64,000 nt of DNA from CAYYTU01 sp964474655 (GTDB lineage Bacteria > Chloroflexota > Anaerolineae > B4-G1). The notes below the pieces were generated by a model that was not told the origin of the DNA, did not search any database, and was given only the letters and a program-made list of their open reading frames with translations. The translations under genes and the position numbers were made by a program. Location: contig CAYYTU010000005.1 of the NCBI GenBank assembly GCA_964474655.1, positions 1-64,000 on the forward strand, given 5' to 3'. Of this stretch, positions 27,858 to 37,817 are shown piece after piece; the first letter of the stretch is position 1, and the number at the start of each line of letters is the position of its first letter.

Positions 27858-27893
27858 GAAGGAGGCCATCGGCAGAGGTGGATGGCCTTCTTC
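27858..27893 (+). promoter_or_regulatory. Leader hairpin before rpsL
   Basis: GAAGGAGGCCATC (27858-27870) pairs with 27881-27893 over 13 bp (one G-U) around a 10-base loop. No T-run follows, so simple termination is unlikely; a ribosomal-protein binding site in the leader, as in other str operons, is a reasonable guess. Confidence 0.45.
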
Positions 27894-27919
27894 TATGAAT
27901 TTGTTGGGAGGAGGTAAGG

Positions 27920-28336
27920 GTGCCTACAATTAATCAGTTAGTTCGTAAGGGAAGAGATCCGAAAGAGCGCAAACCTAAGGCACCAGCATTACATTACCGC
28001 TATAACTCTCTCAAGCAGGAGCGCGTGAAGCAGCCTGGGGGAGCGCCGCAGAAACGTGGTGTGTGCACACAGGTCCGTACAATGACGCCGAAGAAGCCTA
28101 ACTCGGCTCTGCGCAAGATCGCGCGGGTGCGCCTGACCAACGGCATTGAGGTCACCGCCTATATTCCGGGGGAGGGTCACTCGTTGCAGGAACACTCCGT
28201 CGTGCTGGTGCGAGGTGGGCGCGTCAAGGATCTTCCTGGTGTCCGGTACCATATTGTTCGTGGTGTTCTGGATGCGCAAGGCGTGGAGGATCGTAAGCAG
28301 CAGCGCTCCAAGTATGGTACCAAGAAGCCGGAGTAG
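27920..28336 (+). CDS. rpsL: 30S ribosomal protein S12
   Basis: S12, 138 residues, starts with GTG after GGGAGGAGG. It sits at the decoding site and monitors codon-anticodon pairing. '[13 protein letters not shown]' and '[13 protein letters not shown]' hold the Lys residues whose mutation gives streptomycin resistance; both are wild type. A 12-13 residue insert ('[14 protein letters not shown]') marks the long form also seen in Firmicutes. It is the first gene of the translation cluster. Confidence 0.98.
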   Translation: MPTINQLVRKGRDPKERKPKAPALHYRYNSLKQERVKQPGGAPQKRGVCTQVRTMTPKKPNSALRKIARVRLTNGIEVTAYIPGEGHSLQEHSVVLVRGGRVKDLPGVRYHIVRGVLDAQGVEDRKQQRSKYGTKKPE

Positions 28337-28354
28337 TTAGGGAGAACGTCAAGG

Positions 28355-28825
28355 ATGCCTCGAAAATATACGCCCCCTCGGCAGGAATTGATGCCGGATG
28401 TGCGCTATGATAGCCTGTCGGTTTCCAAGATCATCAATCGCGTGATGATGGACGGGAAGAAGAGCATAGCGCAGAACATCGTGTATGATGCGATGGATAT
28501 GATAAACGAGCGGATGGGCAAGGATCCACTGGAAGTGGTGGAGAAAGCGCTTGAGAACATAAAGCCAGCGCTGGAGGTGAAGCCTCGCCGTGTCGGCGGC
28601 TCCACCTACCAAATCCCAGTGGAGGTTCCTCCACAGAGGCGGGAAAGCTTGGCGATGCGTTGGCTGCTGAATGCTGCCCGCGCTCGATCAGGCCGAGATA
28701 TGGCCGAGAAGCTGGCGGCTGAGCTGATGGACGCAGCGAGCGAAGCTGGTGCAGCGTATAGAAAGAAGGAAGAGACGCATCGCATGGCTCAGGCCAATCG
28801 CGCTTTTGCCCACTACCGCTGGTAG
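28355..28825 (+). CDS. rpsG: 30S ribosomal protein S7
   Basis: S7 of 156 residues, the usual length; it nucleates assembly of the 30S head by binding the 3' major domain of 16S rRNA. Typical stretches are '[15 protein letters not shown]', '[12 protein letters not shown]' and '[18 protein letters not shown]'. It follows rpsL by 18 bases with AGGGAG upstream, as in the classical str operon. Confidence 0.98.
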   Translation: MPRKYTPPRQELMPDVRYDSLSVSKIINRVMMDGKKSIAQNIVYDAMDMINERMGKDPLEVVEKALENIKPALEVKPRRVGGSTYQIPVEVPPQRRESLAMRWLLNAARARSGRDMAEKLAAELMDAASEAGAAYRKKEETHRMAQANRAFAHYRW

Positions 28826-28883
28826 CTTAGCGTTCGTACTTTTATAACAATGGAGTGCGGTCGCAGAACTGCAGGTTGCGAAG

Positions 28884-30962
28884 ATGAGTAAGCGAAATTC
28901 GTTAGACCGCATTCGGAATATTGGAATCATCGCCCATATCGACGCGGGCAAGACGACGACTACAGAGCGCATCTTGTTCTACACCGGGCGTACCCATCGG
29001 ATGGGGAGCGTCGATGATGGCACGACGGTGACGGACTGGATGGCGCAAGAGCGAGAAAGAGGTATCACGATCACCGCAGCTGCGGTGACGTGCTTCTGGC
29101 GCGATCACCAGATCAACATCGTCGATACGCCCGGGCACATCGACTTCACTGCTGAAGTGCAGCGTAGCCTGCGCGTTTTGGATGGCGGCGTCGTCGTTTT
29201 CGACGCTATGGCTGGCGTGGAGCCCCAATCGGAGACGGTGTGGCACCAGGCGCAGGACTTTGGCGTGCCACTGGTGGCCTTCGTCAACAAGATGGACAAA
29301 CTGGGGGCCGATTTTGCCCATGCAGTTGAGACGATTGAAGAACGCTTAGTCTCCAATCCGGTCCCCATCCAATGGCCTATCGGGAGAGAGGATGATTTCC
29401 GCGGCGTTGTAGACCTCCTGGATATGAGAGCTATTGTATGGTCGGACGAGCTGGGAGCCAAGCCTGAGGAAGTGGAGATCCCCCCAGATCTGGAGGATAC
29501 TGTCCACGAAGCTCGTGAGCGAGCGCTGGAGAAGATCGTTGAGACTGATGACGATCTGATGATGCTCTATCTGGAAGGCCAGGGAATCTCGGCCGATCAG
29601 TTGCGGACAGCCTTGCGAGCGGCCACTTTGTCCGGGCAGATTCAGCCGGTGTTGTGCGGCTCGGCCCTGCGCAATAAAGGAATTCAACCGCTGCTGGATG
29701 CAGTGGTGGATTATTTGCCTTCCCCTTTGGATGTCCCCCCGGTAGAAGGCGAGAATCCTTACACTGGAAAGGTTGAGAAGCGCCCGGCGGATTCAGATGC
29801 TCCGCTGGCGGCATTGGTCTTCAAAATTGCCACAGATCCTTACGCCGGTCGTTTGGCCTACTTTCGGGTCTATTCCGGCGAGGCTAGGGTGGGCACGCGG
29901 GTATTGAACGCCGTAAAGGAGCGTAAGGAGCGCGTGGGGCGTTTGCTCCGCATGTTCGCTGACCATCGGGAAGAGATGGAGGTGGTGCGGGCGGGTGACA
30001 TTGGCGCGACGCTGGGCCTGAAGGATACGTTTACGGGCGAGACGTTGTGTGCGCCCGATGCACCGATTATCCTGGAATCCATCACGTTCCCAGAACCGGT
30101 TATCTCTGTGGCGGTAGAGCCGAAGTCGGCTGCCGACGAGGAACGGCTGAACGAAGGCCTGCGTCATCTGGAGGAGGAGGACCCCACGTTTGTCGTGGGG
30201 GTGGACGAGGAGACGGGGCAAACGCTCATCTCCGGGATGGGAGAGCTCCACCTGGACATCCTGACGGACCGATTGAAGCGCGAGTTTGGGGTGGAAGGAC
30301 GCATCAGTCGCCCACGTGTCAGTTATCGTGAGACGATCACCCAGCAAGCTGAAGCTGAAGGCGTGTTCGATCGCGAAACGGGCGGTCGGCTTCACTTCGG
30401 GCGCGTGCGGTTAGAAGTGTCACCGGCTGCGTCCGGCGAGGGGCTTAAGTTCGTGAACACGCTGGATGAAGAGGTTTTACCTCCGCGATTTGTGGAGGCG
30501 GTTGAGCGAGGATGTCGTGAGGCGATGAGAGGCGGGGTTCTGGTTGGCTACCAGCTGATCGACGTCAAAGCCCAATTGATTGAAGCAGAGTTGCACGAAG
30601 ATACAGCTTCGGGTTTGGCTTTTGAGGTCGCCGCCACCAAGGCTTTCCGAGAATCTCTGGAAGAGGCCGGCCCCGTATTGTTGGAGCCGGTGATGGATCT
30701 GGAAGCCGTTGTGCCGGAGGACTACACCGGCGAAGTTATGTCGGATCTAAATGCACGAGGCGCTGAGATTAAGGAGATGGCGCATCGGGCTGGCAATATA
30801 CAGGCGATACGCGCTTTCGTTCCATTGGCAAAAATGTTCGGCTATGCGACAAGCATTCGTAGTCTGACGCAGGGACGGGGCATGTTTACAATGGAATTTG
30901 ATCATTATGCAGAAGTGGATAAGCAAAGGATGGACGCCATCGTTGATGGTGGGGGCTGGTAA
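28884..30962 (+). CDS. fusA: Elongation factor G
   Basis: EF-G (692 residues) is the GTPase that drives translocation. Its G domain is complete: 'AHIDAGKTTTTERIL' (P loop), intact switch I 'QERERGITITAA', 'VDTPGHIDF' and 'VNKMDK'. Domains II-V follow, with 'GMGELHLDILTDRLKREF', 'RETGGRLHFGRV' and the C-terminal 'FGYATSIRSLTQGRGMFTMEF'. The 'TGGRLHFG' segment of domain IV departs from the usual TGGRGQYG, and the start region has only a weak SD. Together with tuf it keeps the str-operon order. Confidence 0.96.
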   Translation: MSKRNSLDRIRNIGIIAHIDAGKTTTTERILFYTGRTHRMGSVDDGTTVTDWMAQERERGITITAAAVTCFWRDHQINIVDTPGHIDFTAEVQRSLRVLDGGVVVFDAMAGVEPQSETVWHQAQDFGVPLVAFVNKMDKLGADFAHAVETIEERLVSNPVPIQWPIGREDDFRGVVDLLDMRAIVWSDELGAKPEEVEIPPDLEDTVHEARERALEKIVETDDDLMMLYLEGQGISADQLRTALRAATLSGQIQPVLCGSALRNKGIQPLLDAVVDYLPSPLDVPPVEGENPYTGKVEKRPADSDAPLAALVFKIATDPYAGRLAYFRVYSGEARVGTRVLNAVKERKERVGRLLRMFADHREEMEVVRAGDIGATLGLKDTFTGETLCAPDAPIILESITFPEPVISVAVEPKSAADEERLNEGLRHLEEEDPTFVVGVDEETGQTLISGMGELHLDILTDRLKREFGVEGRISRPRVSYRETITQQAEAEGVFDRETGGRLHFGRVRLEVSPAASGEGLKFVNTLDEEVLPPRFVEAVERGCREAMRGGVLVGYQLIDVKAQLIEAELHEDTASGLAFEVAATKAFRESLEEAGPVLLEPVMDLEAVVPEDYTGEVMSDLNARGAEIKEMAHRAGNIQAIRAFVPLAKMFGYATSIRSLTQGRGMFTMEFDHYAEVDKQRMDAIVDGGGW

Positions 30963-30994
30963 GTACAGCAAAAAGACATCCAAAGGAGTGAGAA

Positions 30995-32212
30995 ATGGCA
31001 AAAGAGAAGTTTGAACGAACAAAACCCCATGTGAATGTGGGTACCATCGGCCATATCGACCATGGCAAGACGACGCTTACTGCGGCCATAACCAAGGTGC
31101 TCTCTCTCAAAGGGTGGGCCGATTACAAAGCGTATGACGACGTGGCGAAGGCGGACGCCAAGATGTTCCGTCGCGATGCGACGAAGATCTTGACCGTTGC
31201 TATCGCACACGTTGAGTATGAGACCGATGAGCGACATTATGCTCACATCGATTGCCCCGGTCACCGCGATTACATCAAAAATATGATCACCGGTGCCGCG
31301 CAGATGGACGGTGCGATCTTGGTGGTCTCGGCAGCCGACGGTCCGATGCCGCAGACGCGCGAGCACGTCTTGCTGGCCAGGCAGGTGGACGTGCCGGCTA
31401 TTGTGGTCTTCCTGAACAAGGTGGACCTGATGGACGACCCCGAATTGCTTGAGCTGGTCGAGCTCGAGATGCGGGAGCTGCTTGATGGCTACGGCTTCCC
31501 CGGAGACGAGACTCCGATTGTGCGGGGTAGCGCTCTGGAAGCGTTGCAGAGTGAAGCCACGGAACCTGATGCGCCTGAGTATGAGTGCATCTGGGAGCTG
31601 GTGCATGCTATTGACGAGTACGTTCCCACGCCAGAACGTGATGAGGATAAGCCGTTCCTGATGCCGATTGAGGATGTCTTCTCGATCAAAGGGCGCGGCA
31701 CGGTCGTCACCGGGCGCGTGTTACGCGGTTCTATGGAACCGATGACCGAGGTCGAGATTGTGGGGTTGCAGGATGATGCGATCGAGACGGTCGTGACGTC
31801 GATGGAGATGTTCCACAAGACGCTTGACAAGGTCATCGCTGGCGATAACGCTGGCTTGTTGCTCCGCGGTGTGGATCGTGAAGAGGTCCAGCGTGGTCAG
31901 GTTGTGGCCATTCCCGGCAGCATTGAGCCTCATAAACACTTTATGAGCGAGGTCTACGTGCTCCGCAAAGACGAGGGTGGGCGCCACAAGGCTTTCTTCT
32001 CTGGTTATCGCCCGCAGTTCTACATTCGGACGATGGATGTGACGGGCGAAATCACCCTGCCAGAGGGGGTTGAGATGGTTATGCCGGGCGATCGGGTCAA
32101 TCTAGAGGTGAATCTGATTGAGCCTGTCGCTGTCGAGGAAGGGCTTCGCTTCGCAGTTCGCGAGGGAGGCTTGACCGTCGGCGCCGGTGTTGTGACAGAA
32201 ATCTTGGATTAG
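30995..32212 (+). CDS. tuf: Elongation factor Tu with altered switch I
   Basis: A 405-residue EF-Tu that delivers aminoacyl-tRNA to the ribosome. The N-terminus '[20 protein letters not shown]', P loop 'DHGKTTLT', '[10 protein letters not shown]', 'RGSALEAL' and the domain III end '[13 protein letters not shown]' are standard. Switch I is not: where nearly all EF-Tu have '(E)KARGITI', this one has 'RDATKILTV', with the Mg-binding Thr kept (T67) but the RG lost and the loop about five residues longer. Switch II reads 'DCPGHRDY', with R91 after the catalytic H90 where bacteria have Ala; GHRD is the form of archaeal/eukaryal EF-1A. AGGAG lies upstream of the ATG. No second tuf is in the window. 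Confidence 0.95.
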   Translation: MAKEKFERTKPHVNVGTIGHIDHGKTTLTAAITKVLSLKGWADYKAYDDVAKADAKMFRRDATKILTVAIAHVEYETDERHYAHIDCPGHRDYIKNMITGAAQMDGAILVVSAADGPMPQTREHVLLARQVDVPAIVVFLNKVDLMDDPELLELVELEMRELLDGYGFPGDETPIVRGSALEALQSEATEPDAPEYECIWELVHAIDEYVPTPERDEDKPFLMPIEDVFSIKGRGTVVTGRVLRGSMEPMTEVEIVGLQDDAIETVVTSMEMFHKTLDKVIAGDNAGLLLRGVDREEVQRGQVVAIPGSIEPHKHFMSEVYVLRKDEGGRHKAFFSGYRPQFYIRTMDVTGEITLPEGVEMVMPGDRVNLEVNLIEPVAVEEGLRFAVREGGLTVGAGVVTEILD

Positions 32213-32222
32213 GTATCGAAAT

Positions 32223-32531
32223 ATGGCCAAGCAGAAGATACGCATCCGATTAAAAGCTTACGATCATCGTGTGCTCGATGAGTCAGCGAAACGCATCGTG
32301 GAGTCCGCTGAGCGAACGGGGGCTAAAGTCTCTGGCCCTGTGCCTTTGCCGACCCAGGTCGAGCGCTTCACTGTTCGACGTGCTCCTTTCATTCACAAGG
32401 ATTCCCACGAGCATTTTGAGATTCGCACCCACAAACGGCTGATCGATGTCATTGAGCCGGATGATAAGACGATTGATTCGCTGATGCGACTTAATCTGCC
32501 GGCCGGTGTAGATATAGAGATCAAGTTATAG
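32223..32531 (+). CDS. rpsJ: 30S ribosomal protein S10
   Basis: S10, 102 residues, head protein of the 30S subunit and NusE component of antitermination complexes. '[18 protein letters not shown]' and '[16 protein letters not shown]' are diagnostic. It is 10 bases behind tuf, so the str and S10 operons are continuous here. Confidence 0.98.
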   Translation: MAKQKIRIRLKAYDHRVLDESAKRIVESAERTGAKVSGPVPLPTQVERFTVRRAPFIHKDSHEHFEIRTHKRLIDVIEPDDKTIDSLMRLNLPAGVDIEIKL

Positions 32532-32550
32532 TTAGACGTTTGGGATTGAT

Positions 32551-32590
32551 AGGGGGAGGGAGAATCTGAGTTTAACTCCCTCCTTCCCCT
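32551..32590 (+). terminator. Attenuator-like hairpin between rpsJ and rplC
   Basis: A purine arm AGGGGGAGGGAG (32551-32562) faces a pyrimidine arm from 32576 (CTCCCTCC then TTCCCCT), with TTGTCTCTCTC after it. The core 8 bp are perfect. It could trim transcription or stabilise the upstream message. Confidence 0.4.
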
Positions 32591-32645
32591 TGTCTCTCTC
32601 GGAGTCGTAGCTGTAGCATCAGCAGTCCCGCAGGAAGGTAACGCT

Positions 32646-33308
32646 GTGAAAGCAATTTTGGGTAAGAAAGTTGGCATGACGCAGATATTCAACGAGAGCG
32701 GTGAGGCTGTCCCGGTGACGGTCATTGAGGCCGGTCCATGTTACGTGACACAGGTCAAGACCGAGGAGCGGGATGGCTACCGGGCTGTTCAACTTGGGTT
32801 TGAAGAGCTGAAGCCCAAAAAGTTGAGCAAGGGCGAGCGTGGTCACTTGAAGCGCTCTGACGTGCCTCCTTTACGCTACTTGCGTGAATTCCGATTGCGC
32901 AGAAGCGATCAGGATATGGAAGAAGGAGAGCGTCTTCTGGTCGATGTGTTTGAGGTCGGTGATCGCGTGGACGTGGTTGGCATCTCGAAAGGGCGCGGCT
33001 TTACTGGCGGTGTCAAGCGACACGGTTTCGCGGGAGGCCCTAAGACGCATGGTCAGTCGGATCGACATCGGGCCCCTGGTTCTATCGGAGGAACTACGCA
33101 CACATCTCGTGTCTGGAAAGGGCAGCGAATGCCAGGACGGATGGGGAACGCACGCGTTTCAGTCCAAAACCTGCGCGTGGAGATGGTCGATCCTGAGCGG
33201 AACTTGCTGGCAATCCGCGGCAGCGTGCCGGGCGCGAAAGGTGGACTCGTCGAAGTCAAGCGAGCGCGCAAGTCGAGAGAGATGGCTAGGCGGCGAGGCG
33301 AAGGATAA
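32646..33308 (+). CDS. rplC: 50S ribosomal protein L3
   Basis: L3 of 220 residues, starting with GTG after AGGAAGG. An early-assembly protein reaching toward the peptidyl-transferase centre: '[11 protein letters not shown]', '[15 protein letters not shown]' and '[21 protein letters not shown]', the last containing the loop whose Gln is methylated in enterobacteria (here a Thr-rich version). Second gene of the S10 block. Confidence 0.97.
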   Translation: MKAILGKKVGMTQIFNESGEAVPVTVIEAGPCYVTQVKTEERDGYRAVQLGFEELKPKKLSKGERGHLKRSDVPPLRYLREFRLRRSDQDMEEGERLLVDVFEVGDRVDVVGISKGRGFTGGVKRHGFAGGPKTHGQSDRHRAPGSIGGTTHTSRVWKGQRMPGRMGNARVSVQNLRVEMVDPERNLLAIRGSVPGAKGGLVEVKRARKSREMARRRGEG

Positions 33309-33322
33309 CGGTGAGGAGAATT

Positions 33323-33943
33323 ATGGTTGTACCAAGGTACGACATAACGGGAGAGCGGGTCGGTGAGGCCGAACTGCGCTCCGATATTTTTGAAGCTCCG
33401 CTCAACGTACCGCTGATGCACCAGGCGCACACCCGCCAGGCGGCTAACGCCCGGTTGGGGACGCACAAGACCCAGTCCAGAAGCGAGGTTAGCCGAACCA
33501 CGCGCAAGTGGTACCGTCAGAAGGGTACTGGGCGAGCGCGACACGGCAGTCGCAGCGCTAATCTATTCGTGGGCGGTGCGGTCTCACACGGCCCGAAGCC
33601 GCGCGATTACAGCAAGAAGATGCCCCAAACTATGCGACATGCGGCGTTACGCTCGGCGCTTTCGGTCAAGGCCCAGGATGACCAGATCGTGGTGACGGAT
33701 GTGCTGGAGATGGAGACCCCGCGGACGAAGAGGTTCGCAGCGTTTTTAGAGGCGCTGGACCTGGACGGCAGCGTGCTTCTCTTACTGGGGGAGCCGAATG
33801 AGGTAGTGGAGAAATCAGCGCGTAATTTGCCGCAGGTGAAAGTGCTGCGAGCTAATTATCTTAATATTCGTGATCTGTTGGTGTATGATTATGTGCTGGT
33901 GCCGATGGATGCGCTACAGATGATCGAACGCATTTTGGGTTAG
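33323..33943 (+). CDS. rplD: 50S ribosomal protein L4
   Basis: L4, 206 residues from the ATG preceded by GAGGAG; an in-frame GTG at 33311 would run through that SD. Lines the peptide exit tunnel through the loop 'KWYRQKGTGRARHGSRSANLFVGG'. In enterobacteria L4 also represses the S10 operon; no similar leader was recognised here. Confidence 0.97.
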   Translation: MVVPRYDITGERVGEAELRSDIFEAPLNVPLMHQAHTRQAANARLGTHKTQSRSEVSRTTRKWYRQKGTGRARHGSRSANLFVGGAVSHGPKPRDYSKKMPQTMRHAALRSALSVKAQDDQIVVTDVLEMETPRTKRFAAFLEALDLDGSVLLLLGEPNEVVEKSARNLPQVKVLRANYLNIRDLLVYDYVLVPMDALQMIERILG

Positions 33944-33950
33944 GTGAACG

Positions 33951-34223
33951 ATGAATCCCTACGAAATTATCATTCGACCGATTGATACGGAGAAGACACG
34001 CATACAGGCCGAGTTAGGTAAATATACCTTTGAGGTCCATCCTGGCGCGAATAAGATTGAGATCAAGAAGTCTATCGAACAGATTTTTGGTGCCAGCGTG
34101 GATAAAGTGAACGTGTTGATCATGCCAGCCAAGCAGACGTGGAGTAGCTACAAGCCGGCCTGGAAGAAAGCAGTAGTCACTGTGTCAGAAGGCGAGCGGC
34201 TGGACGTTTTTGAGGGAGTGTAG
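33951..34223 (+). CDS. rplW: 50S ribosomal protein L23
   Basis: L23, 90 residues, at the tunnel exit, docking site for trigger factor and SRP. '[40 protein letters not shown]' is typical though shortened in quotation; length is normal. It overlaps nothing and is followed one base later by rplB. Confidence 0.9.
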   Translation: MNPYEIIIRPIDTEKTRIQAELGKYTFEVHPGANKIEIKKSIEQIFGASVDKVNVLIMPAKQTWSSYKPAWKKAVVTVSEGERLDVFEGV

Positions 34224-34224
34224 T

Positions 34225-35061
34225 ATGGGGATTAAGACATATAAGCCAACCTCGCCGGGGCAACGTTGGCGAACGGACCCGACCGGGGAGGAGATTACGC
34301 GCACAAAGCCAGAGCGTAGCTTGCTGCGCCCATTGCGCAAGCGAGCTGGACGTAACGTCCATGGGCGTATCACAGTGCGCCATCGTGGAGGTGGTCACAA
34401 ACGCCTGTATCGGTTGATTGACTTTAAGCGCGACAAGGATGATATCCCGGCCCGCGTGGCGAGCATTGAGTACGATCCCAACCGCTCGGCCCGGATCGCC
34501 CTGCTAGTTTACGCCGACGGTGAAAAGCGCTATATCATCGCGCCGTTGGGGTTGGAGGTGGGCAGTCGGGTGATGAGTGGACCTGATGCGGAAATCGAAG
34601 ATGGTAACGCGCTTCCGCTGGAGAATATCCCGCCCGGTACGATGGTCCATAACGTTGAGCTGACTCCCGGGCGTGGCGGGCAGATCGCCCGTTCTGCGGG
34701 GACGTCGGCCCAGATCTTGGCTAAAGAAGGGAAATATGTGACGCTTCGGTTGCCCAGCGGCGAGATGCGGAAGGTTTCTCAAAAGTGCAAGGCCACCATC
34801 GGCCAGGTGGGTAACGTTGATCACGGCAACGTCAAGCTGGGAAAAGCTGGACGGAAGCGTTGGCGCGGTTGGCGTCCCACAGTGCGCGGCTCGGTGATGT
34901 CGCCTCGTGACCACCCACACGGAGGTGGCGAGGGACGCACGCCCATTGGGATGCCTAGTCCCAAGACCCCGTGGGGTAAGAAGACAATGGGCAAGAAGAC
35001 ACGCCGCAGCAAGAAATCAGATAAGTATATTGTGCGTCGACGCGGCAAGCGACGCCGATAA
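34225..35061 (+). CDS. rplB: 50S ribosomal protein L2
   Basis: L2, 278 residues from '[14 protein letters not shown]' (GAGGGAG upstream; an in-frame earlier start at 34210 is inside rplW and unlikely). Needed for subunit joining and close to the peptidyl-transferase centre: '[12 protein letters not shown]' and '[25 protein letters not shown]' with the functional His in HPHGGGEG. Confidence 0.98.
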   Translation: MGIKTYKPTSPGQRWRTDPTGEEITRTKPERSLLRPLRKRAGRNVHGRITVRHRGGGHKRLYRLIDFKRDKDDIPARVASIEYDPNRSARIALLVYADGEKRYIIAPLGLEVGSRVMSGPDAEIEDGNALPLENIPPGTMVHNVELTPGRGGQIARSAGTSAQILAKEGKYVTLRLPSGEMRKVSQKCKATIGQVGNVDHGNVKLGKAGRKRWRGWRPTVRGSVMSPRDHPHGGGEGRTPIGMPSPKTPWGKKTMGKKTRRSKKSDKYIVRRRGKRRR

Positions 35062-35090
35062 TAATTATTAGGGAGTGAAGGAGACGGAGT

Positions 35091-35414
35091 ATGGCGCGAC
35101 CGTCCTCAAGAAGTGTGCGATATCCATACGTAGATCCGAAGCTGTTGGAGAAGATCGAGAAGATGAACCGGCAGGGTGAGAAGCAGGTGATTCGGACCTG
35201 GTCTCGTTCCTCGACGATCTTCCCACAGATGGTTGGGCATACCATCGCTGTGCATGACGGTCGGCGGCACGTGCCGATCTACATCACAGAGGAGATGGTA
35301 GGACATAAGTTGGGTGAGTTCGCCCCGACCCGCACGTTCCGCGGTCACTACCGGCGGGAGAAGAAAGGGCGGGTGAAGGAAGGGGAACGCCCCGGTAGTG
35401 GAATGAGGAGTTAG
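35091..35414 (+). CDS. rpsS: 30S ribosomal protein S19
   Basis: S19, 107 residues, head of the 30S subunit. '[25 protein letters not shown]' and '[12 protein letters not shown]' are characteristic. The C-terminal tail is longer than in E. coli and ends basic ([16 protein letters not shown]). Confidence 0.97.
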   Translation: MARPSSRSVRYPYVDPKLLEKIEKMNRQGEKQVIRTWSRSSTIFPQMVGHTIAVHDGRRHVPIYITEEMVGHKLGEFAPTRTFRGHYRREKKGRVKEGERPGSGMRS

Positions 35415-35416
35415 GT

Positions 35417-35773
35417 ATGGGTACGGAAGTTGTAGCCCGAGCGAGGCACATTCCGATGTCGCCGAAGAAGGTCCGGCGAGTGATTGATCAGGTGCGCGGG
35501 CTTGACGTTGAGGAAGCTCTGAATGTGCTGCAGTTTTTGCCTCAAGCAGCGGTTCGCCCGGTGACCAAGGTGATCAATTCCGCTATCGCGAATGCGGAAG
35601 AGAACGTGGGCCTCTCTCGTGAGGATTTATACATCTCGAAAATTGTAGCCGATCAGGGGCCGGGTGTGGCGCCTGGGAAGGGTTGGCGCCGACGATATGG
35701 AGCGCGTGGACGTGTGCGGGCGATTCGAAAGCGATCCTCGCACATCACAGTCGTTCTGGAAGAACGAGAGTAG
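35417..35773 (+). CDS. rplV: 50S ribosomal protein L22
   Basis: L22, 118 residues; its beta hairpin lines the exit tunnel near macrolides. 'MSPKKVRRVIDQVRG' and 'GVAPGKGWRRRYGARGRVRAIRKRSSHITVVL' (hairpin at about 80-100) are diagnostic. It starts 2 bases after the rpsS stop. Confidence 0.96.
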   Translation: MGTEVVARARHIPMSPKKVRRVIDQVRGLDVEEALNVLQFLPQAAVRPVTKVINSAIANAEENVGLSREDLYISKIVADQGPGVAPGKGWRRRYGARGRVRAIRKRSSHITVVLEERE

Positions 35774-35810
35774 CCGTAGGAAGCGCTGGTAAGATAGAAG
35801 GAGGAGGGAT

Positions 35811-36476
35811 TTGGGACATAAAGTTCATCCCTATGGGTTCAGGCTCGGTGTAATCCGCGATTGGAAATCGCATTGGTACGCAGAAGGCGAAGAGTACGCT
35901 AATTTGTTGCATGAAGATCTACAGATTCGCGAACATATCGAAGAAAAGTCGTCAAGGCGAGCGGGGGTCTCTCGTATTGAGATTGAGCGCTTCCCGAAGC
36001 AAGTGACTGTGACGATATGGACATCTAAGCCCGGCATCGTCATCGGGCGTCGAGGATCTAACGTCAAAGAGCTGCGGAGCGAATTGGAGGAATTGACCGG
36101 TAAGAGCCTCTCCATTGATGTTCAAGAGGTGGAGCAGCCGGAGCTGGACGCTAAGTTAGTGGCGAGTAACATCGCTTCTCAGCTGGAGCGGCGTATTTAT
36201 CATGGCCGGGCTATGAAACGCGCTGTGGATTCTGCGATGGACGCTGGGGCGGAAGGGGTCAAGGTCGAATGCAAAGGGCGCCTCTCTGGTTCTCAGATGG
36301 CGCGTCGGGAATGGCGCCACGAAGGACAGGTGCCTCTGCAGACTTTGCGCGCTAACGTCGACTTCGCAAAGGACGAGGCCCCGACGACTTATGGAAACAT
36401 CGGCATCAAGGTGTGGATCTATAAGGGTGAAATATTGTCCGAGGAAGAAGCAGAAGAGCAGCCCTTCGTCGTCTAG
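35811..36476 (+). CDS. rpsC: 30S ribosomal protein S3
   Basis: S3, 221 residues, starts with TTG 3-4 bases after GGAGGAGGGA and reads (M)GHKVHPYGFRLGV. The KH domain appears as 'PGIVIGRRGSNVKELRSELEEL'; the C-terminal part 'GRLSGSQMARREWRHEGQVPL' and 'GNIGIKVWIYKGEI' are typical. Part of the mRNA entry site and helicase. Confidence 0.97.
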   Translation: MGHKVHPYGFRLGVIRDWKSHWYAEGEEYANLLHEDLQIREHIEEKSSRRAGVSRIEIERFPKQVTVTIWTSKPGIVIGRRGSNVKELRSELEELTGKSLSIDVQEVEQPELDAKLVASNIASQLERRIYHGRAMKRAVDSAMDAGAEGVKVECKGRLSGSQMARREWRHEGQVPLQTLRANVDFAKDEAPTTYGNIGIKVWIYKGEILSEEEAEEQPFVV

Positions 36477-36509
36477 CGACGTAAGGTTGGAATTTGGGGA
36501 GTTGAGACG

Positions 36510-36935
36510 ATGTTGCAGCCGAAACGTGTGAAATATCGCAAGCAATTTCGTGGTCGAATGAAGGGCAAGGCCACGCGTGGAACCGAAGTGGAATTTGGCG
36601 ACTTCGGTCTGCAGGCTTTGGAACCGTGCTGGATCACGGCGCGTCAGATTGAGGCCGCGCGTCAGGCCATCGTGCGCCATGTTCGACGGCGCGGCAAGTA
36701 TTGGGTCCGTATCTTTCCCGATAAACCGGTTACCGCCCGGGCTGCGGAGACGCGTATGGGCAAGGGCAAGGGAGAGGTGGACCATTGGGTGGCCGTGGTC
36801 AAGCCGGGACGCATTATGTTCGAGCTGAGCGGTGTGTCGGAAGATATGGCCCGTGAAGCGTTTCGGCTGGCTTCACATAAGCTGCCCATCAAATGCCAAT
36901 TCGTTAAACGCGAAGAGGTTGTTGGCGGAGAGTAG
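36510..36935 (+). CDS. rplP: 50S ribosomal protein L16
   Basis: L16, 141 residues, binds near the A-site tRNA on the 50S. '[21 protein letters not shown]', '[18 protein letters not shown]' and '[20 protein letters not shown]' fit; the last holds the Arg hydroxylated in E. coli. Confidence 0.97.
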   Translation: MLQPKRVKYRKQFRGRMKGKATRGTEVEFGDFGLQALEPCWITARQIEAARQAIVRHVRRRGKYWVRIFPDKPVTARAAETRMGKGKGEVDHWVAVVKPGRIMFELSGVSEDMAREAFRLASHKLPIKCQFVKREEVVGGE

Positions 36936-36938
36936 TCA

Positions 36939-37154
36939 ATGGAAGCAAGAGAAATCCGAACGTTGACGGCGGAAGAGATACACGGTCGATTGGATGAGGC
37001 ATATCGCGAGCTTTTCACCCTGCGCCGCCAGCTGGACTTGGGTCAGCTGGAAGATTATAACCAAATTGGGCGGGTGAAGCGAAACATCGCTCGTATGAAA
37101 ACGATCCTTCGTGAGCGAGAGCTAATCGCTGAGATGATGGGGGAGGCAGCATAG
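36939..37154 (+). CDS. rpmC: 50S ribosomal protein L29
   Basis: L29, 71 residues, a two-helix protein at the tunnel exit next to L23. '[32 protein letters not shown]' is the family signature. The stop overlaps the GTG start of rpsQ (TAGTG). Confidence 0.94.
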   Translation: MEAREIRTLTAEEIHGRLDEAYRELFTLRRQLDLGQLEDYNQIGRVKRNIARMKTILRERELIAEMMGEAA

Positions 37155-37423
37155 TGAAGGGGCAGCGCAAGAATCTAGTTGGTCGCGTGGTAAGCGATAA
37201 AATGGACAAGACGGTCGTTGTGACGGTTGAGCGTCTGGCACGCCATCCGGTTTATGAGAAGGTTTTGCGGCTGGAGAAGAAGTACAAAGCTCACGACGAG
37301 CATAACGAATGCCAAACAGGTGACCTCGTGCGTATTGAAGAGTCTCGCCCTCTGAGCCGCGAGAAGCGGTGGCGCGTGAAAGAGATTATGCGACGCTCCG
37401 AAATGTCGGAGGTTGAGCAATGA
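37154..37423 (+). CDS. rpsQ: 30S ribosomal protein S17
   Basis: S17, 89 residues, GTG start overlapping the rpmC stop, GGGGGAGG upstream. Binds 16S rRNA helices 7 and 11; '[28 protein letters not shown]' and '[22 protein letters not shown]' are typical. Its end overlaps rplN by 4 bases. Confidence 0.96.
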   Translation: MKGQRKNLVGRVVSDKMDKTVVVTVERLARHPVYEKVLRLEKKYKAHDEHNECQTGDLVRIEESRPLSREKRWRVKEIMRRSEMSEVEQ

Positions 37424-37791
37424 TTCAACAGGAAAGTAGCATCCGGGTGGCCGACAACACTGGCGCCCGGGGGCTTAACGTGATTCGAGTGACGGGCGGC
37501 GCTGCTCGCCGATATGGCGGTGTTGGCGATATCGTCGTCGGCAGCGTGAGGAACGCCAGCGCACGATCCCAGGTGACCAAGGGCGAAATCGTCCGGGCCG
37601 TGATTGTGCGAACTGCGAAGGAGTACCGCCGTCCCGACGGTTCGAGCATTCGCTTCGATGATAATGCAGCTGTCATCCTAGAGGGAGCAACACTGAACCC
37701 CAAAGGGACGCGCATCTTTGGGCCGGTGGCGCGCGAGCTGCGGGAGAAGGGCTTTATGAAGATCGTCTCACTGGCCCCGGAAGTATTGTAA
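37420..37791 (+). CDS. rplN: 50S ribosomal protein L14
   Basis: L14, 123 residues, forms an inter-subunit bridge and is the docking site of RsfS. '[24 protein letters not shown]' and '[13 protein letters not shown]' and '[20 protein letters not shown]' identify it. ATG overlaps the rpsQ stop (ATGA). Confidence 0.98.
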   Translation: MIQQESSIRVADNTGARGLNVIRVTGGAARRYGGVGDIVVGSVRNASARSQVTKGEIVRAVIVRTAKEYRRPDGSSIRFDDNAAVILEGATLNPKGTRIFGPVARELREKGFMKIVSLAPEVL

Positions 37792-37817
37792 GTTGAGAAT
37801 GGAGAGGAGTGTGCACG

